Positions 39,087 through 50,358 are shown, counted from the stretch's first letter. The stretch is 64,000 bases of DNA from Acidobacteria bacterium Ga0077551 (GCA_001464545.1 LNFC01000014.1:62001-126000); one strand, 5' to 3'. The notes: generated by a model not told the origin, from the letters alone. Translations and numbers: made by a program.

Positions 39087-40502
39087 TCAGATGTGCAGCG
39101 CGCGGCCTTCGGCGTCGAGGACTGCTTCGTGCATCGTCTCGGAAATTGTGGGGTGGGCGAAGACGGTGTGGATAAGGTCGGCTTCTGTCAGTTCGCCCTG
39201 GCGCGCGATGACATAGCCCTGGATCAGCTCGGTGACTTCCGCGCCGATCATGTGCGCGCCGAGGAGTTCGCCGGTTTTCTTGTCGAAGATCGTCTTCACG
39301 AGCCCCTGCTCCTCGCCCATCGCGATGGCCTTGCCATTGCCGATGAAGGGGAAGCGGCCGACCTTGATGTCGTAGCCCTTGGCCTTCGCGGCGGCTTCCG
39401 TGAGCCCGACGCTCGCCACCTGCGGATGCGAATAGGTGCAGCCGGGCACGTTTGAGGCATCGAACGGCTCGGCGTGGGCCTTGCCGGCGATGCCTTCGAC
39501 GCAGGTGACGCCTTCATGGCTCGCCTTGTGGGCCAGCCAGGGCGGGCCGGTGAGGTCGCCGATGGCATAGAGTCCGGGCACGCCGGTCTTGCCGAAACCA
39601 TCCACGATCACGTGCGTCTTGTCGATCTTCACGCCGAGCGCTTCGAGGCCGAGATTTTCGACATTGCCGACGATGCCGACGGCGAGGATGGCGCGGTCGA
39701 ATTCCTTCGTTTCCTTCTTGCCATCCTTCGTCGTGATGTCGGCGGTAACGACGTTCTTGCCGGCCCTGACGTTCTCGACCTTGGCACCGGTGAGGATGTT
39801 GAAGCCCTGCTTCTTGAAGTCCTTCTCGGCGAGCGCGGAAATCTCCGCGTCTTCCACCGGCAGGATGCGGTCCATCACTTCCACCACGGTCACTTCCGCG
39901 CCGAGCTCGTTGTAGAAGCTCGCGAACTCGATGCCGATGGCGCCGGAACCGACGATCAGCAGGCGCTTCGGCATCACGTCCGGCGTCATCGCCTCCCGGT
40001 AGGTCCAGATCAGCTTGCCATCGGCGACGAGGCCCGCCTGCGGAATGTCGCGCGCGCGGGCGCCGGTGGCGAGCACCACGTGTTTGGCCGTGTACGGCGT
40101 ATCCTTGCCATCCTTGCCCTTGACGATCACCTTTGGCGCGGGCGCGCCCTTCTCGAGCCGGGCGGTGCCTTCGATCACGTCGATCTTGTTCTTCTTCATC
40201 AGGAACTTGACGCCGTTCGACAGCTGCGAGGCGACGCCGCGCGAGCGTTTCACGACGGCTTCCAGATCAAAGGACGGGTTCTCGATCTTCAAGCCGAAGG
40301 ATTTGGCATGCTTGGCGAGGTGTAGCACTTCTGCTGAGCGCAGCAGTGCCTTGGTGGGGATGCAGCCCCAGTTGAGACAGATGCCGCCGAGGCTCTCGCG
40401 CTCGACGATGGCCGTCTTCATGCCGAGCTGGCTCGCGCGGATCGCCGCGACATAGCCGCCGGGGCCGGAGCCGATGACGATGAGATCGTAAGGGGTGCTC
40501 AT
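39087..40502 (-). CDS. lpdA: dihydrolipoyl dehydrogenase (E3)
   Basis: The flavoprotein that reoxidises lipoyl groups in pyruvate and other 2-oxoacid dehydrogenases. The 471-residue chain has the FAD fold (IVIGSGPGGYVAAIRA), the redox disulfide GGICLNWGCIPTKALL, the NAD loop IVGSGAIGIEFASFYNELGA, the second FAD motif LYAIGDLTGPPWLAHKA and the active-site FAHPTISETMHE. It is the last gene of the pdh cluster, 15 nt after pdhC. Confidence 0.97.
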   Translation of the reverse strand: MSTPYDLIVIGSGPGGYVAAIRASQLGMKTAIVERESLGGICLNWGCIPTKALLRSAEVLHLAKHAKSFGLKIENPSFDLEAVVKRSRGVASQLSNGVKFLMKKNKIDVIEGTARLEKGAPAPKVIVKGKDGKDTPYTAKHVVLATGARARDIPQAGLVADGKLIWTYREAMTPDVMPKRLLIVGSGAIGIEFASFYNELGAEVTVVEVMDRILPVEDAEISALAEKDFKKQGFNILTGAKVENVRAGKNVVTADITTKDGKKETKEFDRAILAVGIVGNVENLGLEALGVKIDKTHVIVDGFGKTGVPGLYAIGDLTGPPWLAHKASHEGVTCVEGIAGKAHAEPFDASNVPGCTYSHPQVASVGLTEAAAKAKGYDIKVGRFPFIGNGKAIAMGEEQGLVKTIFDKKTGELLGAHMIGAEVTELIQGYVIARQGELTEADLIHTVFAHPTISETMHEAVLDAEGRALHI

Positions 40503-40517
40503 GGTGCTCCTTCCGCC

Positions 40518-41834
40518 CTAAAGCAGCATCGCCTCAGGCGTTTCAACATAGCGCTTGAATGCCGCGAGCCACTTCGCGCCTTCGGCGCCGCCGATGACGC
40601 GGTGGTCGCAGGTCAGCGTGACGCTCATCACGGTGCGGGCGACGATGGCGCCTGTCTCATCCACCACCGCGCGCTTTTCGCCGGCGCCGACCGAGAGGAT
40701 CATGCCTTCGGGCGGGTTGATGATCGAGGCGAAGGACTTGATGCCGAACATGCCGAGGTTCGAGATCGAGAAGGTGCCGCCCATGTATTCCTGCGGCTTC
40801 AGCTTGCGCTCGCGCGCGCGGGTCGCGAGGTCTTTCATCTCCGCGGAAATCTCGGCGAGGCCCTTGCCTTCCGCCTTGAAGATCACCGGCGTGATCAGCC
40901 CGCCCTCGACCGCCACGGCGACCGAGATATTGGCATGCTTGTGATAGGCGATGCCCTTGTCCGTGTACGATGCATTGCAATCCGGCTCGTCGATCAGCGC
41001 CAGCGCCGCGGCCTTGATCAGCAGGTCGTTGACCGAGATCTTTACGTCCTTAGGCGCCGCGGCGTTGATCGCGGCGCGGCTTTCCAGCAGGTTGTCGAGC
41101 GTGATGTCGATGTTCAGCGGGAAGTGCGGCACCTGCATGAAGCTCTGCGTCAGTCGCTTGGCGACCGTCTTGCGCATGCCGTCCAGCGGCTTCAGCTCGT
41201 AGGTGTCCGGCGCATAGACGCGGTCGTCCAGGATCTGCGGCAGGATGAGGCCGTCCGCCGTCATCGGCGCCCCGCCCTGGGCGGGTTGCGCTGCGCCGGG
41301 CTTCGCATTCTCGACATCGCGGCGGATGATGCGCCCATGCGGGCCGGAGCCCTTGAGGGCTTTCAGGTCGATGCCTTTGTTGGCGGCAATGCGCTTGGCG
41401 AGGGGTGAGGCCATGATGCGGGCGCCGATCGGTCGCTCCATGACGGCGACGGCTGCTTGGGGAGCAGGTTTCGCTGCGGCTACCGGGGTGGGCGCTGCGG
41501 GCACGAAGGATGCCGGCGCGGGCTTTGGCGCGGGGGCAGGTTCTGCCTTCGCCGGGGCGGCCGCAGGCGCCTTCACGTCGCCGGCGCTCTCCCCCTCTTC
41601 CAGCAGCACGGCTATCACGGCGTTGACCTTCACGCCTTCGGTGCCGGCCGGCACCATGATCTTGCCGACCTTGCCTTCATCGACGGCTTCGACTTCCATC
41701 GTCGCCTTGTCGGTCTCGATCTCGGCGATGATCATGCCGGACTTGACGGTGTCGCCTTCCTTCACCAGCCATTTGGCCAGCGTGCCGTCTTCCATCGTGG
41801 GGCTCAGCGCAGGCATCGTGATGTTGATGGGCAT
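40518..41834 (-). CDS. pdhC: pyruvate dehydrogenase E2, dihydrolipoyllysine acetyltransferase
   Basis: A 438-residue E2: an N-terminal lipoyl domain with the modified lysine in [15 protein letters not shown], a long Ala/Pro linker (about 90-135), a peripheral-subunit-binding domain ([20 protein letters not shown]) and the catalytic domain ending at the C-terminus. The catalytic motif, normally DHRxxDG, reads DHRVIGG (410-416), with glycine where the aspartate is expected. The conserved histidine is present. Start and pdhB stop overlap as TGATG. Confidence 0.95.
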   Translation of the reverse strand: MPINITMPALSPTMEDGTLAKWLVKEGDTVKSGMIIAEIETDKATMEVEAVDEGKVGKIMVPAGTEGVKVNAVIAVLLEEGESAGDVKAPAAAPAKAEPAPAPKPAPASFVPAAPTPVAAAKPAPQAAVAVMERPIGARIMASPLAKRIAANKGIDLKALKGSGPHGRIIRRDVENAKPGAAQPAQGGAPMTADGLILPQILDDRVYAPDTYELKPLDGMRKTVAKRLTQSFMQVPHFPLNIDITLDNLLESRAAINAAAPKDVKISVNDLLIKAAALALIDEPDCNASYTDKGIAYHKHANISVAVAVEGGLITPVIFKAEGKGLAEISAEMKDLATRARERKLKPQEYMGGTFSISNLGMFGIKSFASIINPPEGMILSVGAGEKRAVVDETGAIVARTVMSVTLTCDHRVIGGAEGAKWLAAFKRYVETPEAMLL

Positions 41835-43228
41835 CAGAACATCCCCTCACACACCTTCTTCGCCGCGGCGACGATATCGTCCGCATTCGGAAGGCTCAGG
41901 GCTTCGAGGTTGGCCGCATAGGGCAGCGGCACGTCTTTCTGGTGGACGCGGATCGGGGGCGCGTCCAGATAATCGAAGGCTTCGGCCACAACGGTCGCCG
42001 CGATCTCTGCGCCGACGCCGAAGTAGCGCCAGCCTTCCTCGCAGCAGACGAGGCGACTGGTTTTCTTGACGCTCTCGACCACCGTATCGGTATCCAGCGG
42101 GCGCAGCGTGCGCAGGTCGATGACTTCCGCGCTGATGCCCTCGGCGGCGAGGCGCTCGGCGGCCTGCAGCGCAAAGCCGACCATGCGCGAATGCGCCACC
42201 AGCGTCACATCCGTGCCTTCCCGTTTCACGGCGGCCTTGCCGATGGGAAGGACGAAATCGTCCATGTCCGGCACCGGGAAGGATTGGCCGTACAGCAATT
42301 CATGCTCGAGGAAAACGACCGGGTTCGGATCGCGGATCGCGGCTTTCAGCAGGCCCTTGGCATCCGCCGCGCTGTAGGGGGCGATGACCTTGAGGCCGGG
42401 CACCTGAGCATACCAGGCGGAATAGTCGTGGCTATGCTGCGCGCCGACGCGGCTGGCCGCGCCGTTCGGACCGCGAAACACGATAGGGCAGCCCATCTGG
42501 CCGCCGCTCATGTAGAGCGTCTTGGCGGCCGAGTTGATGATGTGGTCGATGGCCTGCATGGCGAAGTTGAAGGTCATGAACTCAACCACGGGACGCAGGC
42601 CCGCAAAGGCCGCGCCGACGCCGAGACCGGCAAAGCCATGCTCCGTGATCGGCGTATCAATCACGCGGCGCTCGCCGAATTCCTGCAGCAGTTCGCGCGT
42701 TACCTTGTAGGCGCCCTGATACTGCGCGACCTCCTCGCCCATGACGAACACGCGCTCGTCGCGGCGCATCTCTTCGGCCATCGCATCGCGCAGCGCGTCG
42801 CGGACGGTCGTTTCTGTGAAGGTGGTGCCCTCCGGAACCGAAGCGTCCGCCATCACTTTGGCGCGTGGCTGCTCCGGCGCGGCGGTCTCCGGCTTTTCCG
42901 TTTCCGGCACGGCGTTCCTTGCCTCGGCCCGTTCTGCCTTGGCCGGCGGCGCGTCTGCTTGCGGTTCCGCCTTCGAGACGTCCTCGCCGTCCGAGGCAAG
43001 CACGGCGATAATCGCGTTGACCTTTACGCCTTCGGTGCCCTCGGGCACGACGATGCGCGACAGGATGCCCTCATCCACGGCTTCGACTTCCATCGTCGCC
43101 TTGTCGGTCTCGATCTCGGCGATGATGTCACCGGACTTCACCGTGTCGCCCTCCTTCTTCAGCCATTTGGAGAGCGTGCCCTCCTCCATGGTCGGCGACA
43201 GGGCGGGCATCAGGATGTCTACGGACAT
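41834..43228 (-). CDS. pdhB: pyruvate dehydrogenase E1 beta subunit with N-terminal lipoyl domain
   Basis: The beta half of the thiamine-dependent E1. As in many alphaproteobacteria it carries its own lipoyl domain (about 1-80, lysine in [15 protein letters not shown]), joined by an acidic, alanine-rich linker (about 85-140) to the transketolase-like core: [44 protein letters not shown] and [16 protein letters not shown]. The 464-residue length reflects this extra domain. It lies between the MAPEG gene and pdhC. Confidence 0.96.
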   Translation of the reverse strand: MSVDILMPALSPTMEEGTLSKWLKKEGDTVKSGDIIAEIETDKATMEVEAVDEGILSRIVVPEGTEGVKVNAIIAVLASDGEDVSKAEPQADAPPAKAERAEARNAVPETEKPETAAPEQPRAKVMADASVPEGTTFTETTVRDALRDAMAEEMRRDERVFVMGEEVAQYQGAYKVTRELLQEFGERRVIDTPITEHGFAGLGVGAAFAGLRPVVEFMTFNFAMQAIDHIINSAAKTLYMSGGQMGCPIVFRGPNGAASRVGAQHSHDYSAWYAQVPGLKVIAPYSAADAKGLLKAAIRDPNPVVFLEHELLYGQSFPVPDMDDFVLPIGKAAVKREGTDVTLVAHSRMVGFALQAAERLAAEGISAEVIDLRTLRPLDTDTVVESVKKTSRLVCCEEGWRYFGVGAEIAATVVAEAFDYLDAPPIRVHQKDVPLPYAANLEALSLPNADDIVAAAKKVCEGMF

Positions 43229-43231
43229 GTA

Positions 43232-43633
43232 TCAGGCTCCGGTGAACGGAAGGACTTGAAGGAAGATCATGATGTATCCCGCCGCGCCGGCAAAGTAGGC
43301 GAGCGTGCGCACGACCGGCACGCCGAACCAGTAAAGCGGCGCAAAGGCGAGGCGGGCAAAGAAGAAGATCATGCAGCCGAGCTCGGTCCACTGGTTCGTC
43401 CGCTCACTGAGGACAGCGACCAGCACCACCGGCACGAAGATGCACATCGCCTCGATCATGTTGGCCGTCGCGCGTTTGGCGCGGCCGAGACCGGGGCTGT
43501 AGGGCGCGAGATTGTCGCGCGGGCCGAGCAGGTCTTTCGGTTTGTATTGCATGTTGCCGGTCACGACTTCGCCGAGGATGTAGACGAAGAACAGCGCGGC
43601 GGTGGCGGAGAGCCAGGACAGTTCGGCGATCAT
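43232..43633 (-). CDS. MAPEG family membrane protein within the pdh operon
   Basis: A 133-residue protein with about four transmembrane helices, matching the MAPEG superfamily (membrane-associated proteins in eicosanoid and glutathione metabolism): GRAKRATANMIEAMCIFVPVVLV and FFFARLAFAPLYWFGVPVVRTLAYF are typical of the bacterial branch. The start MIAELSWLS at 43633 overlaps the pdhA stop (ATGA), and pdhB begins 3 nt after its stop, so it is co-translated with pyruvate dehydrogenase. Nothing in the sequence gives a substrate. Confidence 0.85.
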   Translation of the reverse strand: MIAELSWLSATAALFFVYILGEVVTGNMQYKPKDLLGPRDNLAPYSPGLGRAKRATANMIEAMCIFVPVVLVAVLSERTNQWTELGCMIFFFARLAFAPLYWFGVPVVRTLAYFAGAAGYIMIFLQVLPFTGA

Positions 43634-44643
43634 CGCGCGCCCTCCTCGATCAGGACATCCGTCCACAGCTCACTTGGATCCGGCTCCGGGCTCTCCAGCG
43701 AGAAGTCCGCCGCCTCTTTCACGATGGCCTTGATCTCGTTGTCGATCTTCTTGAGATCGTCCTCGGTCGCATGACCCTGCTCGATGATCTGGCCTTTGAG
43801 GCCGTCGATCGGATCATGGTGCGTGCGGATGTCGTCGACTTCCTCGCGCTTGCGATACTTCGCGGGGTCGGACATCGAGTGGCCGCGGTAGCGATAAGTT
43901 TTCATCTCGAGGATATAGGGGCCCTTGCCCGCGCGCGCATGAGCGACAGCCTTTTGCCCCGCCTCGCGCACCGCCAGCACATCCATGCCGTCGACTTCCT
44001 CGCCCTCGATCTCGAAACTGATGCCGCGCTTGAACAACTCGACCTCGGCGGAGGCGCGCTCGACGCTCGTGCCCATCGCGTACATGTTGTTCTCGATCAC
44101 GTAGATCACCGGCAGCTTCCAGAGGCTCGCCATGTTGAACGCCTCGTAGACCTGGCCCTGGTTGGCCGCGCCGTCGCCGAAATAAGCTAGGCTGACATGG
44201 TCATTGCCGCGATACTTGTTGGCGAAGGCGAGGCCGGTGCCGAGTGGAACCTGCGCGCCGACGATGCCGTGGCCGCCGTAGAAGTTCTTTTCCTTCGAGA
44301 ACATGTGCATCGAGCCGCCCTTGCCGCGCGACAGGCCGCCGATGCGTCCGGTGAGTTCCGCCATGACGCCGTTGGGGTCGAGGCCGCAGGCCAGCATATG
44401 GCCATGGTCGCGGTAGCCGGTGATCACCTGGTCGCCGTCCTTGAGGCAGGCCTGCATGCCGGTGACGACCGCTTCCTGCCCGATATACAGGTGGCAGAAG
44501 CCCGCGATCTTGCCCATGCCGTAGAGCTGGCCGGCCTTCTCCTCGAAACGCCGGATGAGCAGCATCTCGCGGTAGAATTTCAGCATGTCGGCCTTGGAGG
44601 CCTTGGCGGGTACTTTTTTTGAACTCTTAGGTTTCGTGGCCAT
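43630..44643 (-). CDS. pdhA: pyruvate dehydrogenase E1 alpha subunit
   Basis: The thiamine-diphosphate-binding alpha half of E1, 337 residues. The cofactor motif runs from YFGDGAANQGQVYEAFNMAS to VIYVIENNMYAMGTS (GDG...NN), and GHGIVGAQVPLGTGLAFA and YRYRGHSMSDPAKYR with the regulatory-loop serine region follow the mitochondrial pattern. AGGGAGG precedes the ATG. First gene of the pdh genes, 64 nt after ftsB. Confidence 0.97.
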   Translation of the reverse strand: MATKPKSSKKVPAKASKADMLKFYREMLLIRRFEEKAGQLYGMGKIAGFCHLYIGQEAVVTGMQACLKDGDQVITGYRDHGHMLACGLDPNGVMAELTGRIGGLSRGKGGSMHMFSKEKNFYGGHGIVGAQVPLGTGLAFANKYRGNDHVSLAYFGDGAANQGQVYEAFNMASLWKLPVIYVIENNMYAMGTSVERASAEVELFKRGISFEIEGEEVDGMDVLAVREAGQKAVAHARAGKGPYILEMKTYRYRGHSMSDPAKYRKREEVDDIRTHHDPIDGLKGQIIEQGHATEDDLKKIDNEIKAIVKEAADFSLESPEPDPSELWTDVLIEEGAR

Positions 44644-44707
44644 GCAACGTACCTCCCTGACCCCTTATGTCCCCGCAAAATTGCAGCGACAAGTCAGAGC
44701 ATCGTTG

Positions 44708-45007
44708 TCAATTTGCAGAGGTGCGTTCCGGGGTGAGGAGAACGATCTCCCCCGGATAGACGAAAGCGAGCTTGTCGCGTGCCAGAGCCTCGACATAATC
44801 GGCATCAACGGACCCCGGCGTCAGCCGGCGGATGTCCATCTTAAGGCGTTCGATTTCTGCCTGCATGTACGCGAGTTCACGTTCACGCGTCTCAAGCTCG
44901 ATCTGCGAATCAGTCCAACGGCCGAGGCCCTTCTCCCCCGCGAATGCGTGGTAGGCGAAATAGAGCACCAGAAGACTGAGCCCGAGAGCCTGAAGACGTG
45001 ACACCAT
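44708..45007 (-). CDS. ftsB: FtsB/DivIC-type septum formation initiator
   Basis: A 99-residue bitopic protein: one N-terminal transmembrane helix (about 8-24), then a coiled coil (QIELETRERELAYMQAEIERLKMDIRRL) and a small C-terminal domain (VEALARDKLAFVYPGEIVLL). This matches FtsB, which links FtsL and FtsQ in the divisome. Placement between eno and pdhA is the common alphaproteobacterial order, apart from the TIR gene inserted upstream. Confidence 0.9.
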   Translation of the reverse strand: MVSRLQALGLSLLVLYFAYHAFAGEKGLGRWTDSQIELETRERELAYMQAEIERLKMDIRRLTPGSVDADYVEALARDKLAFVYPGEIVLLTPERTSAN

Positions 45008-45042
45008 GGACTCACTGGTAAACGGCGGGGGTAACCAATCCC

Positions 45043-46206
45043 TTACCGGCCGAGCGCCGCCTTCAGCCGGAGGGCGCGCTCCTCGGGATTAGTCGCTGTC
45101 AGATCAAGCCATTGCCGGTCGATCAGGAAATATTCGAAATCCTCCGGCATCTGGGCGAAATCGAGCCGGACGGGCAGCAGCTTCCTTTTGTACTTGTCGG
45201 CAATGTAGATTTCGCGGCGCACATTGTCGGACTGGAACGCTTCAGCCGTGCACATCAGGCAGAACGTGTCCGAATCGCGAATCGCCCGGACGATCATCCC
45301 GGCCCAGTTGGTACCGGCCTGCAACTCTTCACGGTCGATCCAGACATCCCGCCCCGCCGCTTCCACTTCGGCGACCAGCGGATAGACGACCTCGCCATTG
45401 CTGCGCGAATAGGAGACGAACACCTGCGCGGGCGTTTCGTTGAAAAGGTCGTCTTCTCCGGCCAATTCGCTTGCAGCGGACTCGGAAACCGGCGGCGCCG
45501 GTGCCGGCGCGGCTGCGGCCATTTCAGGTTCGTCCGCTTGCGTGCTTTTCCGGCCGCCGAGAAAGCCGCCCAGCGCGCCGGCCACGCCGCCCCATGCGAT
45601 TGCCGCTCCGCCGAGAAGTAGAACCGGCGCTGCCGGCATGGACAGGAATCCGAGCGAGACGAACGCGGCGGCCGCCACCAGTCCCACCACCAGGGCGGCG
45701 CCGGACGAGAATTCCGTTTTGCCTGAACGGCGCTTCGATTTTGGCGGCGATGAGCGCGTTTCCGCCTCGGCCTGGGGCGGGGCTGGATCCTCGCCCCCGC
45801 CCGGGCTTGCGGCTGCTTCCCGCCGCCGGGCTTCCATCGCCCGGTCTATCTCCTGCGCGGCTTCCACGATCTTCCATACGGCCGCGACGCGCGCCGGCGC
45901 GAACGTCAGGTCGATCGTCTCAATGTCACCCAAGCCGCGGGGCAGCAGGGAATGATCGAGCCGCGCGAAGATCAGCCGCCCTTCCGTCCACGCATCAATC
46001 GCGCGGTTCGTGAACAGGATCTGCTTTGAGGAAAACTGCACAGCTTTCGACCACAGCGCCAGCGTGATTTCCTGGTAGCGCGCCGGCGGATAAGCATACT
46101 TCTCGTCCGCGCGGCGCACCTGATAGCCGCGTTGTTTCAGCAACGCCTCTATCTCCGCCGCCGCAGCGGCGTCTGCGTCAGATGCCAACAGATAGATGAG
46201 GCGCAT
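45043..46206 (-). CDS. TIR-domain protein with central transmembrane hairpin
   Basis: A 387-residue protein with three parts. A C-terminal TIR domain (about 259-350) shows VFVSYSRSNGEVVYPLVAEVE, VWIDREELQAGTNWAGMI and SDTFCLMCTAEAFQSDNVRREIYIA. Glu332 sits at the catalytic position of TIR NADases. The N-terminal 115 residues (MRLIYLLASDADA, ILFTNRAIDAWTEGRLIFARLDHS) look like a second, degenerate TIR-like domain. Between them are a charged, proline-rich linker, a hydrophobic stretch of one or two helices (about 169-217) and another linker, so both end domains would be cytosolic if the stretch is a hairpin. It lies 81 nt after eno and 35 nt before ftsB. The function is unknown: defence NADase, scaffold or stress sensor are all possible. 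Confidence 0.85.
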   Translation of the reverse strand: MRLIYLLASDADAAAAAEIEALLKQRGYQVRRADEKYAYPPARYQEITLALWSKAVQFSSKQILFTNRAIDAWTEGRLIFARLDHSLLPRGLGDIETIDLTFAPARVAAVWKIVEAAQEIDRAMEARRREAAASPGGGEDPAPPQAEAETRSSPPKSKRRSGKTEFSSGAALVVGLVAAAAFVSLGFLSMPAAPVLLLGGAAIAWGGVAGALGGFLGGRKSTQADEPEMAAAAPAPAPPVSESAASELAGEDDLFNETPAQVFVSYSRSNGEVVYPLVAEVEAAGRDVWIDREELQAGTNWAGMIVRAIRDSDTFCLMCTAEAFQSDNVRREIYIADKYKRKLLPVRLDFAQMPEDFEYFLIDRQWLDLTATNPEERALRLKAALGR

Positions 46207-46287
46207 GCCGGAAGCCCCGTGCTCAGCCGATGAATCGCCTGTAACACGAAGAATTGCGCCGGTCGCGTTTCGGAAATTTAATCCAGG

Positions 46288-47613
<1,326 letters not shown>

Positions 47614-48615
47614 TTAGAGCGCGGCGCGATCCTCTGCAAGTCCCTTCGAACCCGCGCCTTTGCCGGCCGCCGGGCTGAAAGGTCCGAACAAGGCCCCTTT
47701 GGCCCGCCCCAGATGCCAGTTGAAGCCGTAGAGCCGCCCGAATACGCGAGCATCCGGTTTGGACCGGCCACCCAGCACAAGGCGCGGCCATATCCACGCG
47801 GCCCGGAGAAGCGAATCAGCGGCCATGCGCGCCCTTACCCGCCATCCGCGTGAAGCCTTCAGCGCGCGGATCGCCACGCCCCGGCCATGGTTCTGGGCCC
47901 GTTGCAGCATGAAGCCGAGATCCGTCTGGAAGTCCCGGACCATGTGGGACACGCGGGCCTCCGGCACGAACATCGATTTCGCCCCTTCGCGTTCCAGCCG
48001 GGCGATCATTTCCGACTCGTCGCCCAACGGAAACACCCGCTTGCCTTTTCTGACGACGGAACTTGGGCCGAGCACGAAAGGCCCCTTGAGAGACCGGAGC
48101 GCTTCGCCGTGGCGCAACATCATGTTCGGGCCGAAGATCGTATCCGCCCCGGTGACGAAGCCGCGCGGATACAGGGTGAAGGCAAACAGGTCCGCCTTGA
48201 GACCCGCTGAGGCCTCATACCAGGGGCCCACCGGATCAATCGGCAAGGGCATGATCGACCCACCAAAGATGCTCGCTTCAGGCGTCTCGTCTGCCGCCTG
48301 TTCGAGCTGTTGCAACCAGTCGGGTTCCGGGATGATGTCGTCATCCGTGATGACAACGAGGTCGCCCACCAGGTGCGCCAGAGCGGACGCCTGCGCCGCA
48401 GCTTTTCCGGGCTCGGCGCAGTGCACAAGGACCAGCGGCAGCTGGCCTGCCCACCCCGCCAGGATCGAGGCCGTCTCGTCGGTCGACCCGTTGTTGACGG
48501 CGAGGATGCGAACCGGCCGTTTGGGCGGCGAAACGCGTGACAACGCCTCGAGCATGCGAGGCAAGGTGCGGGCGCCGTTGTGCGTTGTGAACAGGATGTC
48601 GATCTGCTGTTTCAT
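47614..48615 (-). CDS. family 2 glycosyltransferase
   Basis: A 333-residue GT-A fold transferase. DILFTTHNGARTLPRMLEAL opens the nucleotide-sugar domain, LAVNNGSTDETASIL binds the nucleotide, and VVITDDDIIPEPDWL holds the DxD-type metal motif. GADTIFGPNMMLRHGEAL and PLGDESEMIARLEREG follow the catalytic half. The C-terminus (AARMADSLLRAAWIWPRLVLG-like region) may be a membrane-associating segment. Sugar and acceptor are unknown. It is 45 nt upstream of eno. Confidence 0.88.
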   Translation of the reverse strand: MKQQIDILFTTHNGARTLPRMLEALSRVSPPKRPVRILAVNNGSTDETASILAGWAGQLPLVLVHCAEPGKAAAQASALAHLVGDLVVITDDDIIPEPDWLQQLEQAADETPEASIFGGSIMPLPIDPVGPWYEASAGLKADLFAFTLYPRGFVTGADTIFGPNMMLRHGEALRSLKGPFVLGPSSVVRKGKRVFPLGDESEMIARLEREGAKSMFVPEARVSHMVRDFQTDLGFMLQRAQNHGRGVAIRALKASRGWRVRARMAADSLLRAAWIWPRLVLGGRSKPDARVFGRLYGFNWHLGRAKGALFGPFSPAAGKGAGSKGLAEDRAAL

Positions 48616-48695
48616 GGACGGTTGCATTCACGCGGAAGCCACCCGCGCGCTTTCAGCGGTTTCGCTGCAATACCCTTGCCGCAGACGCCGGGCCC

Positions 48696-48729
48696 GAAAA
48701 ACACAAAACCCCGCCTTTTCAGGCGGGGC
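48696..48729 (-). terminator. intrinsic terminator after rpmF
   Basis: On the minus strand CCCCGCC and GGCGGGG pair around a TGAAAA loop, followed by TTTTGTGTTTTT. It lies about 30 nt beyond the rpmF stop and closes that single-gene unit ahead of the glycosyltransferase. Confidence 0.92.
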
Positions 48730-48757
48730 TTCGTCGATGCTGCGAACCGTGTCAGGT

Positions 48758-48940
48758 TCAGTCTGCCTGTGGCTCGAGGATCTGCTTGCCGCGGTAGACG
48801 CCTGTTTTCAGGTCGATGTGGTGCGGACGGCGAAGCTCGCCCGAGCTCGCGTCTTCGATATAGGTGTTCATGTCGAGCCGGTCGTGGGAGCGGCGCATGC
48901 GCGTGCGCGATTTCGACTTTTTACTCTTGGGGACGGCCAT
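48758..48940 (-). CDS. rpmF: 50S ribosomal protein L32
   Basis: A 60-residue ribosomal protein: [20 protein letters not shown] at the N-terminus and [20 protein letters not shown] at the end are typical of alphaproteobacterial L32. The zinc-cysteine pattern seen in some L32 proteins is absent, so this is the cysteine-free form. The start MAVPKSKK at 48940 was chosen over a longer open frame to 49027, because all L32 proteins begin here. Confidence 0.97.
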   Translation of the reverse strand: MAVPKSKKSKSRTRMRRSHDRLDMNTYIEDASSGELRRPHHIDLKTGVYRGKQILEPQAD

Positions 48941-49059
48941 GGCACTGTTCCGGAATCTGGTTAGTCCGCGGACCCATGTGGAACGCGGGAAAGCGCGCCT
49001 GTTAACGCAGCCCGGACGCTCTGGCAAGCATCAAACGGCATGATTTTGAGGCCCTGACC

Positions 49060-49092
49060 TTCAAACGAAAATGGCCGGCCCGAAGGCCGGCC
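49060..49092 (-). terminator. candidate intrinsic terminator for the AMACR-like gene
   Basis: GGCCGGCC and GGCCGGCC pair perfectly around a stable TTCG tetraloop (minus strand) and are followed by ATTTTCGTTTG. It lies 166 nt beyond the stop of the gene at 49258. The intervening stretch has no gene. Confidence 0.75.
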
Positions 49093-49257
49093 AAGGTATG
49101 CAAGAAGGACGCCGGTGCTTTACCCTGGCAAGAAACCTGATTGGCTCTGCACCGACAGCTTTGGTTAATAGAGGATTGAGTCTGAACAATGGCGCCTCAA
49201 GACCGTTGTGTGGCGTTCAGACACAAATCTCGCCTCTGACCCGCCTCACGGCTCCGC

Positions 49258-50358
49258 TCAGCCCCGCGCGACACCCCAATCCTTGAGGATTTCAGCGGTA
49301 TGCTCGCCCGGGCCGGCGGGACGCCGCTGGATGGCGCCCGGCGTGGCCGAGAATCGCGGCGCCGGCGCAGGCTGCACCACGCCTTCGATTTCTACGAAGG
49401 TCTGGCGGTCCGTATTGTGCTTGTATTTGGGGGCTTCGGTCATCGACAGCACCGGCGCAAAGCAGATGTCCGTCGCTTCCATGATCCCGCACCATTCATC
49501 GCGCGTCTTGGTCTTGAACACGGCCATCAGCTTGGCCTTGAGTTCCGGCCACCTGGACTTGTCCATCTGGGAGTCCCATTCGGCCGCCGTGAGGCCCGCC
49601 TTCTCGCGCAGCAGCGCATAGAATTGCGGCTCGATCGAGCCGATGGCGACCCATTTGCCGTCCTTGGTCTCGTAGGTGTCGTAGAAGTGGGCGCCGCCAT
49701 CGAGCATGTTGGCCTCACGGTCATCGGTCCAGATGCCCATGGCCTTCATGCCGTAGAACATGGTCGCCAGGCTCGCGGCGCCGTCCGACATGGCGACGTC
49801 CACCACCTGCCCCTTGCCGCCATTCTTCACGCTCAGGATGCCGGCCAGCAGGCCCATCGCGAGATACAATGCGCCGCCGCCATAGTCGCCGACGAGGTTC
49901 AGCGGCGGGCGCGGGCGCCCGTCACCGTCGCCCATCGCATGCAGCGCGCCGGTGATCGCGATATAGTTGAGGTCATGGCCGGCCGATTGCGACAGCGCGC
50001 CCGTCTGGCCCCAGCCCGTCATCCGGCCATAGACCAGCTTCGGATTGCGTTTCAGCACCTCGTCCGGACCGAGGCCGTTGCGCTCCATGACGCCCGGCCG
50101 GAAGCCTTCGATCAGGCCATCAGCCTTCTCCAGCAGCTGCAGTGCCACCTCGACATCCTTCGGATCCTTGAGGTTCAGCCCGATGGAGCGGCGCCCCCGG
50201 CTCATCACGTCTGCGGCGCGGCCCGGCCGGCCATCGCCCGGACGATCGATTCGCACCACATCCGCGCCAAGGTCCGACAAGAGCATGCCGCAGAACGGGC
50301 CCGGGCCGATCCCCGCAAATTCAACGATTCTGACGCCTGAAAGCGGTCCCTGGCCCAT
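49258..50358 (-). CDS. alpha-methylacyl-CoA racemase-like class III CoA-transferase family protein
   Basis: A 366-residue protein close to alpha-methylacyl-CoA racemase: [30 protein letters not shown] (two overlapping parts), [45 protein letters not shown] with the catalytic His-Asp pair region, and [18 protein letters not shown]. This order matches racemases used in branched-chain fatty acid or bile-acid-type breakdown rather than formyl-CoA transferase. The start MGQGPLSG at 50358 has GGGAGG 8 nt upstream. Confidence 0.9.
   Translation of the reverse strand: MGQGPLSGVRIVEFAGIGPGPFCGMLLSDLGADVVRIDRPGDGRPGRAADVMSRGRRSIGLNLKDPKDVEVALQLLEKADGLIEGFRPGVMERNGLGPDEVLKRNPKLVYGRMTGWGQTGALSQSAGHDLNYIAITGALHAMGDGDGRPRPPLNLVGDYGGGALYLAMGLLAGILSVKNGGKGQVVDVAMSDGAASLATMFYGMKAMGIWTDDREANMLDGGAHFYDTYETKDGKWVAIGSIEPQFYALLREKAGLTAAEWDSQMDKSRWPELKAKLMAVFKTKTRDEWCGIMEATDICFAPVLSMTEAPKYKHNTDRQTFVEIEGVVQPAPAPRFSATPGAIQRRPAGPGEHTAEILKDWGVARG

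Noticed and set aside
49028..49257. Small gene between rpmF and the AMACR-like gene
   Set aside because: No frame with a ribosome site or recognisable product; only the terminator hairpin is evident.
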